Part shown: positions 8,406-15,683 of the stretch, piece by piece | Position numbering within the stretch: the first letter of the stretch is position 1 | Layout: each line of letters begins with the position of its first letter | NCBI GenBank assembly: GCA_016707605.1 | Contig: JADJHJ010000010.1 | Coordinates: 1-64,000 of the forward strand | DNA length: 64,000 bases | Source of the DNA: Candidatus Promineofilum glycogenicum | GTDB lineage: Bacteria; Chloroflexota; Anaerolineae; Promineifilales; Promineifilaceae | Direction: 5' to 3' | The notes under the pieces: generated by a model | What the model saw: only the letters and a program-made list of their open reading frames with translations | Told to the model about the DNA's origin: nothing | The model's database searches: none | Made by a program: the position numbers and the translations under genes

Positions 8406-9173
8406 ATGACCGAGATAGCCGACGACAAAGACGACGTGCCAGGCACTCCAGAAAGTGCCAGGCACGGGGCGGGCATCGGCCTCCTCTCCGAGCGCTCCCT
8501 CCACGCTGCGCTCAAGGAGTATCTGCGCCGGCCGGGCGACGCGCTGGAAGTGAAGCTCGGCCGCTACGTCATCGACCTCGTCCGCGATGACCTGCTCATC
8601 GAAATCCAGACCCGCCACCTCTACGCGCTGCGGCCCAAGCTGCGCCGCCTGCTCGATGACGGCCGCCGCATCCACCTCATCCACCCCTTGCCGGCCGAGC
8701 GCTGGATCGTCCGCGAAGACGCCGCCGGCCGCGCCATCTCCCGCCGCAAGTCGCCCCGCCACGCCGCCGTCCACGACATCTTCACCGAACTGGTGCGCCT
8801 GCCCGACCTGGCCGCCCACCCCAACCTGACGCTGGAAGTGCTGCTGATTCAGGAAGAGCAGGTCTGGCGCGACGACGGGCAGGGCAGTTGGCGGCGCGGC
8901 CACTGGAGCCTGGTCGACCGGCGGCTGCTGGGCGTGGCCTCGTCGCGCGTCTTCGCCGCGCCGGGCGACTTCCTGGCCCTGCTGCCGCCCGGCCTGCCCG
9001 ACCCGTTCAGCAACGCCGACCTGGCCGCCGCCCTGCCCTGCGCCCCCGCCCTGGCCGGCAAGGCGACGTATGCGCTGCGGGGGATGGGGTTGTTAGTCTT
9101 GACCGGCAAGCAAGGCAAAAGCAACCTGTATAGTCGTCTGTCGGGCATTGACCCACAAACTAATGTGGGCTAA
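8406..9173 (+). CDS. Uncharacterised protein, possible PD-(D/E)XK nuclease-fold
   Basis: 255 residues, not assigned to a named family. After the first 25 residues the sequence GDALEVKLGRYVIDLVRDDLLIEIQT has an E, then I-D, then E-I-Q arrangement reminiscent of the PD-(D/E)XK nuclease core, with Gln in the last catalytic place. Basic clusters follow (RPKLRRLL, RRKSPRH) and the C-terminal half resembles a winged helix. The N-terminus MTEIADDKDDVPGTPESARH is largely encoded by the dispersed GTGCCAGGCAC element, so this start may be secondary, but no other start codon precedes the conserved part. It is followed by the toxin-antitoxin promoter. The nuclease idea rests on a short motif only. Confidence 0.55.
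   Translation: MTEIADDKDDVPGTPESARHGAGIGLLSERSLHAALKEYLRRPGDALEVKLGRYVIDLVRDDLLIEIQTRHLYALRPKLRRLLDDGRRIHLIHPLPAERWIVREDAAGRAISRRKSPRHAAVHDIFTELVRLPDLAAHPNLTLEVLLIQEEQVWRDDGQGSWRRGHWSLVDRRLLGVASSRVFAAPGDFLALLPPGLPDPFSNADLAAALPCAPALAGKATYALRGMGLLVLTGKQGKSNLYSRLSGIDPQTNVG
8436..8465. repeat. GTGCCAGGCAC tandem element, copy 2
   Basis: GTGCCAGGCAC, TCCA, then GAAAGTGCCAGGCAC: the same unit and spacing as at 1474-1507. Here it lies inside the 5' end of a coding region and is translated as VPGTPESARH. Confidence 0.8.
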
Positions 9174-9176
9174 AAT
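9148..9176 (+). promoter_or_regulatory. Promoter of the toxin-antitoxin operon
   Basis: TTGACC (9148-9153), a 17-bp spacer and TAAAAT (9171-9176) give a near-consensus sigma-70 promoter, about 36 bp before the antitoxin start. The spacer contains CCCACA...TGTGGG. Confidence 0.65.
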
Positions 9177-9195
9177 GTCGATAATTATCAACATT
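9174..9195. promoter_or_regulatory. Palindromic operator at the antitoxin promoter
   Basis: AATGT-C-GATAATTATC-A-ACATT is a 22-bp palindrome, perfect apart from one base pair. It overlaps the end of the -10 box and the expected transcription start. Antitoxins with ribbon-helix-helix domains usually repress their own operon from such a site. Confidence 0.65.
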
Positions 9196-9211
9196 TCGGC
9201 CAAGGTGTGTG

Positions 9212-9463
9212 ATGCTGAAAACAATTCAAATGACAATTGACTCAAGTATGTTAGAGGAAGTTGACGACATCGTTGCTCAGCTAGATGTCACTCGTTCGGC
9301 TTTCATTCGTGATGCGTTGGGGACTGCTTTGAAATCCCATAAACTGCGCGAATTGAGACGGCTTGATGAGGAAGGCTATCGCTTAATTCCACAAGATGTC
9401 GAGGAAGTAGAAGAGTGGGCCGGAGTTCAGGATTGGGGGGATGAATGGAACGTGGCGAAGTGA
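9212..9463 (+). CDS. Ribbon-helix-helix antitoxin (MazE-like partner)
   Basis: 83 residues from ATG 9212 (a GTG lies one codon earlier). IQMTIDSSMLEEVDDIVAQL followed by TRSAFIRDALGTAL is a ribbon-helix-helix DNA-binding fold: the beta strand, helix A, then the helix B motif SAFIRDAL. The acidic tail EEVEEWAGVQDWGDEW is the usual toxin-neutralising extension. It overlaps the toxin start by 19 bp, giving translational coupling. A promoter and palindromic operator lie immediately upstream, consistent with autoregulation. The AT-richer composition matches other transferred modules nearby. Confidence 0.82.
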   Translation: MLKTIQMTIDSSMLEEVDDIVAQLDVTRSAFIRDALGTALKSHKLRELRRLDEEGYRLIPQDVEEVEEWAGVQDWGDEWNVAK

Positions 9464-9768
9464 GGTGGTGTGTTCTTGCTCCACCTGATAAGGAACGACC
9501 AGCATTGTTATTGACGAATAGTGACGCGATTCGCTTCTTGAACTCTGTAACTATTGCCCCAATCACTTCAACGATTCGATTAGTGCCATCTCAAGTCCCA
9601 CTCTCTATTGAGGATGGGATGTTGACCGACTGTGCAGTCAACCTTCACAATATCCAAACACTGGACAAGAGAAAGGTCGGCCGATACGTAACAACCCTGA
9701 GTCCGGACCGAATGCATGAAATCGACGACGCAATCCGATTTGCACTAGGAATGGATACCGACAGCTAA
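9445..9768 (+). CDS. PemK/MazF family endoribonuclease toxin
   Basis: 107 residues. MERGEVRWCVLAPPDKERPALLL is the MazF N-terminus (the G-E-V/I-W and K-x-RPALV pattern), followed by VTIAPITSTIRLVPSQVPL with the conserved T-S-T/R segment, and DCAVNLHNIQTLDKRKVGR, the D-Q-I-x-T-V-D-K-x-R/K-L motif. The family cleaves single-stranded mRNA at short sites and is inhibited by the adjoining RHH antitoxin. The start overlaps the antitoxin end, and a GGGGGG run before it may serve as a ribosome site. The length is normal and no lesion is seen, so the pair looks functional. Confidence 0.88.
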   Translation: MERGEVRWCVLAPPDKERPALLLTNSDAIRFLNSVTIAPITSTIRLVPSQVPLSIEDGMLTDCAVNLHNIQTLDKRKVGRYVTTLSPDRMHEIDDAIRFALGMDTDS

Positions 9769-9782
9769 CAAACGGAGCATTC

Positions 9783-10997
9783 ATGTCACTTCAGCGCCCC
9801 ATCACCATCCTCTGCCTAGCCAGCGAATACAAAGGCCTGCCCTTCATCGAGGAGTGCGCCCGGCAGGGGGCGCGTGTCGTTCTCATGACGGCCGAGAAGT
9901 TCGGCGACCGCGACTGGCCGTGGGACAAGATCGCCGTCCACCACAACATGCCCGACCTGCACACCCAGCCCAACATCACCTACGCCGTCAGTTGGCTGGC
10001 CCGCGGCAACGACATCGACCGCATCGTGGCCCTCGACGACTACGACGTGGCCACGGCCGCCTCCCTGCGCGAACACCTGCGCCTGCCCGGCCTGGGCGAA
10101 TCGACCGCCCGCCGCTTCCGCGACAAGCTGGCCATGCGCGCCGCCGCCGCCGAAGCCGGCATCCGCGTGCCCCCCTTCACCGGCCTGTTCAACTACGACC
10201 GGCTGCGCGACTACATGGCCAACGTCCCCGCGCCGTGGGTGCTGAAGCCGCGCTTCGAGGCCGGGGCGATCGGCATCCGCAAGCTCCACGACAGCGAGCA
10301 GGTGTGGCGCGCGCTCGACGAGTTGGGCGACCAGCAGTCGTTCTACCTGCTGGAGCAGTTCGTGCCCGGCGACGTCTACCACGTCGACGCGCTGGTGTGG
10401 GAGGGCGAGGTCGTCTTCGCCGTCAGCAGCCGCTATGGCGAGCCGCCCCTCAGCGTCACCCAGGGCGGCGGCATCTTCAACACCCGCCTGCTGCCGCGCG
10501 ACTCCGACGAGTTCCGGGCCACGACCGAGATGGCCGCCGACCTGTTCCGCGCCTTCGGGCTGCCGCGCGGCGTCACCCACACCGAGTTCATCCGCGCCCA
10601 CGCCGACGGGCAGTTCTACTTCCTGGAGACGGCCGCCCGCGTCGGCGGGGCCCACATCGACAAGATGGTCGAGGCGGCCACCGGCGTCGCCCTGTGGCAG
10701 GAGGCGGCGCGCATCGAGCTGGCCCACGCCCGCGGCGAAGCCTACCGCGTGCCCGACCACCGCCAGGAGTACGCCGGGCTGGTCATCTGCCTGGCCCGCG
10801 ACGAGTGGCCCGACCTGTCGGCCTACAATGACCCCGAAGTCGTCTGGCGCGTGCCGCGGGCCAACCACGCCGGGCTGCTGCTGGCCTCGCCCGACCCGGC
10901 GCGGGTGGCGGCGCTGCTGGAGCAGTACACCGAGCGCTTCGCCCGCGACTTCCTGGCCCACGCCCCGCAGACGAAACAGGCGCGGACGACACTCTGA
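9783..10997 (+). CDS. ATP-grasp domain ligase
   Basis: 404 residues. An N-terminal pre-ATP-grasp Rossmann-like domain (ITILCLASEYKGLPFIEEC; IDRIVALDDYDVATAA) is followed by the ATP-grasp fold: FRDKLAMRAAAAEAGIRVPPF, PWVLKPRFEAGAIGI with the ATP lysine, FYLLEQFVPGDVYHVD, and the metal site FLETAARVGGAHI. Members form a C-N or C-S bond by way of an acyl-phosphate, as in carboxylase subunits and peptide ligases; this one resembles the uncharacterised group near biotin carboxylase or L-amino-acid ligases. It starts 14 bp after the toxin gene. The substrate is unknown. Confidence 0.82.
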   Translation: MSLQRPITILCLASEYKGLPFIEECARQGARVVLMTAEKFGDRDWPWDKIAVHHNMPDLHTQPNITYAVSWLARGNDIDRIVALDDYDVATAASLREHLRLPGLGESTARRFRDKLAMRAAAAEAGIRVPPFTGLFNYDRLRDYMANVPAPWVLKPRFEAGAIGIRKLHDSEQVWRALDELGDQQSFYLLEQFVPGDVYHVDALVWEGEVVFAVSSRYGEPPLSVTQGGGIFNTRLLPRDSDEFRATTEMAADLFRAFGLPRGVTHTEFIRAHADGQFYFLETAARVGGAHIDKMVEAATGVALWQEAARIELAHARGEAYRVPDHRQEYAGLVICLARDEWPDLSAYNDPEVVWRVPRANHAGLLLASPDPARVAALLEQYTERFARDFLAHAPQTKQARTTL

Positions 10998-11001
10998 TCC
11001 C

Positions 11002-11033
11002 GGTGCATCGCACTTTCCGAAGTGCGTTGCACC
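11002..11033. repeat. GTGCATCGCAC palindromic element, copy 3 (diverged)
   Basis: GGTGCATCGCAC, TTTCCG, then AAGTGCGTTGCACC. The layout GTGC-N3-GCAC / spacer / GTGC-N3-GCAC matches the elements at 1474 and 8436 with changed bases, and the two halves are also inverted repeats of each other. It is followed from 11058 by CCCTCGCCC...GGGAGAGGG repeats. Confidence 0.65.
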
Positions 11034-11057
11034 TTCTGAGCACAGGCAGAGGGCCGC

Positions 11058-11127
11058 TTGTCCCCTCGCCCCTTGGGAGAGGGTTAGGGAGAGGGTCTGC
11101 CGTCCCCCTCGCCCTCTGGGAGAGGGC
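11058..11127. repeat. CCCCTCGCCC / GGGAGAGGG intergenic repeats
   Basis: Two copies of a cccctcgccc..tgggagaggg motif. Same polypyrimidine/polypurine family as 31567-31702, 39711-39810 and 55998-56302; hairpin-forming and non-coding. Confidence 0.75.
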
Positions 11128-11143
11128 AACAGTCTGGCTCCAC

Positions 11144-11197
11144 CCCCACAAACAAAAGAGACCACCAGCCAAAGCCGGTGGTCTCTTGTTTGTGGGG
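11144..11197. terminator. Bidirectional hairpin between convergent genes
   Basis: Arms 11144-11166 (CCCCACAAACAA..AGAGACCACC) and 11177-11197 (GGTGGTCTCT TGTTTGTGGGG) pair over about 21 bases. The hairpin lies between the ATP-grasp gene and the oppositely oriented lipoprotein gene. It probably ends transcription in both directions. Confidence 0.7.
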
Positions 11198-11238
11198 CTG
11201 AGGCTTAGAGCCGGTCAGCCTGGCTGATCAGGCGCTTC

Positions 11239-13169
11239 CTACTCCGTGAAGAAGGAGAACAGCCCAGCGGTGTTGCCGTTGACGAAGTCGTCCATCGTAA
11301 CGTCCAGACTGCCCGCCGACGCATTGGGAACCGCCGTGTTCGGTTGAATGTCGAACTCAACATTGTCCCCCCGCCGCAGTTGCCGGCCCTCGCTACCGTC
11401 GACCATGACCGCGATTTCGGACTGGATGTAGGTCAGGGCAGACTCCGTTGCCGGGTCCTCTACCTCCCAGAGGATGAAGGCCTGGGCGTTGTTGTTGTTC
11501 GGCTGGGTGATGATGAGAATGTTGTACTGTTCACCGGCGACGACACCAACTTCACTGTCGTCGGCAATGGGGGTGTACCAACCGGTCTCCAGCCGGTCGC
11601 CCGCGGCCGGGGTGAAGGCATCGAAGGCCGCGTCGCCGGGCTTGTTGACGCCAATGACCCGGCCGGTGCCACGGATGGGCATCATCTCAGCCGGAGCCGC
11701 GGCCTCGTCAAACGGCACGATCTTCCACAGTTGCCCGGTGACGTTGAGGCAGTTGTCCTGGAACGCCCCGCCGGCCAGCACCGATTCTTCCGCCAGGCGG
11801 TTGCCTTCCAGACACATGTTCTCCGGCGCCTTGAAGGCCGTCTGCAGGCGGTAGTAGCCCTCGACTTCCGATTCGACGAACTGCCACTCCTGGCCGGTCA
11901 CTGCGGAGCAGTCATCCATGAAAGTAGCGCCCTGCAGAACCGACGTCTCCTTCGTTTCGTTCCCTTCCAGGCACTTGCCGGCGCCTTCGAGCGACTGCGT
12001 CTGCAACTGGTAGTAGCCATCCGCGGTGGGCACGAACTTCCACAACATGCCGCCGGCCTCGCCACAGTCGTTCATGTAGGCCGCGCCGTCGAGCACCGCG
12101 CCATCGACCATCTCGTTGCCGTCGAGGCACTTGTTCTGGCTCTCCAGGAAGCGCGTCTGCAACCAGTAGTAGCCGTCGCCAAACTCCATTGTGGCCGGCT
12201 CGGCCGTGCTCACGTCCACCGCCTGAACGCCCTGCACCAGGTCAATCGCCGCCGACGCCTGCCCGCCGGTCCAGGAGACGTTGGCGAACGTCGTTGCCCC
12301 TTCTTCGGTCGTCGTCGCCGGTTCTTCGGCCGCCGCCGGCTCTTCGGCCGTCTCGCCCGTGGCCGTCGCTTCGCCGGGGGTCACGATCTTCCACAACTGG
12401 CCGCTGACGTTGAGGCAGTTATCGCGGAAAGCCGCGCCGGCCAGCACCGATTCGGCCGCCAGACGGTTGCCTTCCAGACACTTGTTGACCTCGCCAACGG
12501 GGTACGTCTGCAGGCGGTAGTAGCCGGCGACCTCCGACTCGACGAATCGCCAAGTTTGGCCGGTTGCAGCCTCGCACTCCTTCATAAATGCGCCGCCATT
12601 CAGGTCAGCCCCCTCGGCCAAATTGTTACCCTCCAGGCACAGGCTCGCGCCTTCGGGCGACTGCGTCTGCAGGCTATAGTAGCCAGCCTCGGCGTCGGGC
12701 ACGATTGTCCACAGCATACCGGCGGCATCGCTACAGTCGTTCATATAGGCCGCGCCGCCCAGCGGCGCGTCGTCGGCCACCTGATTGCCGTCCAGACACT
12801 TATTCTCGCCCTCCAGGAACATCGTCTGCAACCAGTAGGGGCCGCCGCTCAGGTCCGGCGTCGCCGCCGGGCTGGCGTCGGCATCCACGGCCTGAATCGT
12901 ATCGCCCGCGTTAATCGGCGGCGACACTTCCACGCCGGTCAGCGAGACGCCGGCGCCGGTCGCGCCGTCTCGTCCGTCGTGGCCGGTTCTTCGGCGGCCG
13001 GTTCTTCGGCCGCCGGCTCTTCGGTCACCGTGATCTCTTCCGCCGGCACTTCGGGGGCCGTCACTTCGCTGGTGTCCACCGGCGCGTCGGTCGTGGGGGT
13101 CGTCCCCCCCGCACAGGCGGCCAGAGCCATCAGCAACACCATCACCAGGGCAAAAACTAACTTCTTCAT
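11239..13169 (-). CDS. Lipoprotein with two ricin-type beta-trefoil domains (one frame break)
   Basis: Starts at ATG 13169 after the ribosome site GAAGGAG: MKKLVFALVMVLLMALAACAGG is a signal peptide with lipobox LAAC, then an acidic Pro/Thr/Glu-rich spacer. Near 12960-12975 the frame breaks; the downstream frame continues GATGAGVSLTGVEV. The body has six repeats of about 47 residues in two sets of three (YYWLQT..., NKCLDGN, MNDC, GMLWKFV or GQLWKIV), so two beta-trefoils with QxW-like ends and conserved Cys pairs, separated by an Ala/Glu/Thr linker. A C-terminal domain of about 150 residues is unassigned. It is probably an anchored carbohydrate-binding surface protein. A trefoil-bearing metalloprotease gene is divergent from it. 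Confidence 0.78.
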
Positions 13170-13299
13170 CGCATACACTCCTTCTAACTGGTCGGGTTTT
13201 TCCTTCCAGCATCGCCTTCTGGAAGTGTTGCGCATGATACGGATACAGCGCTTCCAAAGCGCTTCCAGGCCTTTTGTAGCGCGGGATGGTATCTCGCGT

Positions 13300-13345
13300 C
13301 TGGGTCGCTGAAGAGGCGGGTTGCCAACCCGCGTTACAATCGGCG
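13300..13345. repeat. TCGCTGAAG...GGGTTGCCAACCCG dispersed hairpin
   Basis: TCGCTGAAGAGGCGGGTTGCCAACCCGCGTT contains the perfect palindrome GCGGGTTG-C-CAACCCGC. A related copy (TCGCTGAAG..., GGTTCGCCAACCCGC) follows the gene ending at 48459. It is in the divergent gap between the lipoprotein and the metalloprotease. Confidence 0.55.
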
Positions 13346-13414
13346 TTGATTTGGCAGATCGACGCCGCGCGGAAATAATGACACCCGTTGATCATCCTAC
13401 TTATAGAGAGCGAA

Positions 13415-15643
13415 ATGGCCGACAAAAACAGCCCTATTCTCGTAGGCTCCATCATTCACCTGAAGAACGGCGACGCAGCCGGCGGCTATCTGGACACGCG
13501 CGGCTGGGTCAGGGACAAGCCCGCCTTCTGGAACGTCTCCGGCAGCGAACGCTGCTTTGTCTCCACCCACGCCAGCCGCAACCGCGACCGCGACTCCGGC
13601 AGTTGGCGGGTCGAGTCGGCCGACGGCCGGCCGGAGGGCGCGCCGCTGAGAATCGGCGACACGATACACCTGCTCAGCCTCTACCCCGGCGTCGGCTATC
13701 TCGATTGCTGCGGCTGGATCGAACACCTGGAGCCGTTCCAGTCGTATCAGGGCGAAGTCCGGTGCGGCGTGTTCACGTGCAGCGTGCCCAACCGGGACAA
13801 CGGCACGGGCCTATGGCGTATCCGCTCGGCGGCCAAGGCCGAGGGCGAGCCGCTGCTGGAAGACGACGCCATCACCCTGGACAACGGCCACCCCAACACC
13901 GGCGCGCTGGTGGCCTACGGCCGCGTGACGGAGAACGAGCATTTTGCGGAGTATGCCGGGCAGGGGTTGTTGGCCTTTACGGCCGTCTCGCCTCTGCGGC
14001 AAGAGCAATCCGGCGTGTGGCGCATGGGCCTGAGCAGCCAACAGGCCGGCAACAAGCTACTGTTCAACTTCTTTGGGCCGGAACTGCTGAAGGGGCGAAC
14101 CCATAACATGAAAGGCGTGATGGATATGTCCAACATCCTGCTGGGCGACGCCTTGCAGGCCGTGGGGGGCATCGCCATCAAGGACGTGGCCGAACTGGTG
14201 GGCAAAGCCGGCCAGAGAAGCCCGGCCGAAAATGACCAACTCCTTCAGGCGCTGCTGAGTAAGGCCCAGGCAGGCAATAACCACGACCTGTCGGATGTCA
14301 TTGACCACCCCTTTCAGGTCAAACAACTGCTCAACCTCTTTGCCCTCAGTCGCAGCCTGGTGGCTTTTGACCATAACACGCTGCAAAAGCTAATGCTGGA
14401 GTCGTTGACGCAGCACCAGCAAGACAAGACGCTGCCGCCGCTGCATCTCATCCGCAACTGCTTCCGGCGCACGGCCACCGACCACGAGATCATCCAGCGG
14501 GCCACCGTCCAGCGGCGCTGGAACCAGGACGAGCCGGGCCAACCGTACTACCAGAGCGAACAGGCAGTCGAATTGGTGGTGATGGACAAGCTGGCCATCA
14601 AAGCGGTGACGCCTTTTCAACACCTGCTGCCCGCCCAATCCGATCAGCCGGCCATCATCACCTACTTCAGCGACACGACCCACATCCACCACCTGCCCTA
14701 TACGAACCTCTTCATTCTGGTCGGCGTCAGCTATGATCGGGTGACGCTGGCCGACGACCCATCGAACGATGAGACGCTGACCGGCAGGGACTTCTCCGCG
14801 TTCGAACTGATGGCCATTCCCCACGAGGTGGGCCACTACCTCTATCAGCACGGCCGGCTGAAGGACGGCCGGACGTTCCCGGAGGTTAGCCGCAAGTTCA
14901 GCGACAACCCCTACTACCGCTGGTGCGAGGAGATCTTCGCCGATCTGTACGGCTGCATCGTCGCCGGGCCGCTGTCTGTCTTCAGCATCCAGGCGTTTCT
15001 GACGTCCGGCGACCGAGAGCGGGTGTGGAAAGACGACGAAGAGCACCCGACGCCGCTGTTGCGCTCCTATCTGTTGTCGGAAATCCTGCGCGTATTGGGG
15101 GAGCTGGATGAGAACGTCTCGAAGCCGTATCGCTTTCCAACTGTGACCAGGAATCTGGATGAGGATTGGACGGAGATTCTGGGCCAGTGGGGCTATGAGG
15201 CGCTGGAAAAAGAGCCGGGCCGGCCGACGCGTATTTACCTGCCGGACAGTTCGGCCCTGCACCTGGAAAGGATCATCAACGTCGAGCGGGTGTTGCGCGC
15301 GGTGCGGCCGATCATCAGGGAGTTTGCCACGCTCTTGCTGGCGACGGCCGCAGATCGCCGCCAGAGCAGCGCCCTGCTCCCCGCGGATATCCCCTGGAGC
15401 CGGGCTGATTCGGATGAGTCGACAAACTACGCCCGCGAAATGGCCACGCTGGCCGGCTGGGGCACGGCCCGCGAACCCGTCGCGCAGGTGGTGGCGCTCG
15501 CCGTTGAACCCGGCGTGGCCGGCTCAGTCCAACCAGCCATAGCGAGCCAGGCGACGGCCGACGAACGCGATGCGGACCAATGGTTGCAATGGTATCTGGA
15601 GGAGTGGGGCGAAAGCGGCCCCCACGGTTGGGGCGGGCACTAG
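13415..15643 (+). CDS. Zinc-metalloprotease-like protein with N-terminal beta-trefoil-type repeats
   Basis: 742 residues from ATG 13415. Residues 1-210 contain three repeats of about 60 residues (IHLKN..GGYLDTRGWV, IHLLS..GYLDCCGWI, TLDNG..GALVAYGRV, each ending S/G-x-W-R), suggesting a beta-trefoil ligand-binding domain like MIR/ricin types. The centre (about 220-460) is helical and unassigned. IPHEVGHYLYQHGRL (about 470) is an HExxH zinc site with a further His, and WCEEIFADLYG downstream could supply the third ligand and adjacent Asp. No signal peptide is seen, so export is unclear. A perfect terminator hairpin follows at 15648. It does not match a peptidase family I can name. Confidence 0.65.
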   Translation: MADKNSPILVGSIIHLKNGDAAGGYLDTRGWVRDKPAFWNVSGSERCFVSTHASRNRDRDSGSWRVESADGRPEGAPLRIGDTIHLLSLYPGVGYLDCCGWIEHLEPFQSYQGEVRCGVFTCSVPNRDNGTGLWRIRSAAKAEGEPLLEDDAITLDNGHPNTGALVAYGRVTENEHFAEYAGQGLLAFTAVSPLRQEQSGVWRMGLSSQQAGNKLLFNFFGPELLKGRTHNMKGVMDMSNILLGDALQAVGGIAIKDVAELVGKAGQRSPAENDQLLQALLSKAQAGNNHDLSDVIDHPFQVKQLLNLFALSRSLVAFDHNTLQKLMLESLTQHQQDKTLPPLHLIRNCFRRTATDHEIIQRATVQRRWNQDEPGQPYYQSEQAVELVVMDKLAIKAVTPFQHLLPAQSDQPAIITYFSDTTHIHHLPYTNLFILVGVSYDRVTLADDPSNDETLTGRDFSAFELMAIPHEVGHYLYQHGRLKDGRTFPEVSRKFSDNPYYRWCEEIFADLYGCIVAGPLSVFSIQAFLTSGDRERVWKDDEEHPTPLLRSYLLSEILRVLGELDENVSKPYRFPTVTRNLDEDWTEILGQWGYEALEKEPGRPTRIYLPDSSALHLERIINVERVLRAVRPIIREFATLLLATAADRRQSSALLPADIPWSRADSDESTNYAREMATLAGWGTAREPVAQVVALAVEPGVAGSVQPAIASQATADERDADQWLQWYLEEWGESGPHGWGGH

Positions 15644-15647
15644 GCAT

Positions 15648-15683
15648 GGCCTCTGAGGGCTTAGAGACCTCAGAGGCCTTTTT
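15648..15683 (+). terminator. Rho-independent terminator of the metalloprotease gene
   Basis: GGCCTCTGAGG (15648-15658), a nine-base loop, CCTCAGAGGCC (15668-15678), then TTTTT. It overlaps the 3' end of the convergent regulator gene. Confidence 0.85.

Noticed and set aside
11344..13311. Open frame of 655 codons on the plus strand
   Set aside because: Antisense to the double-trefoil lipoprotein, which has a signal peptide, ribosome site and repeats with conserved cysteines.
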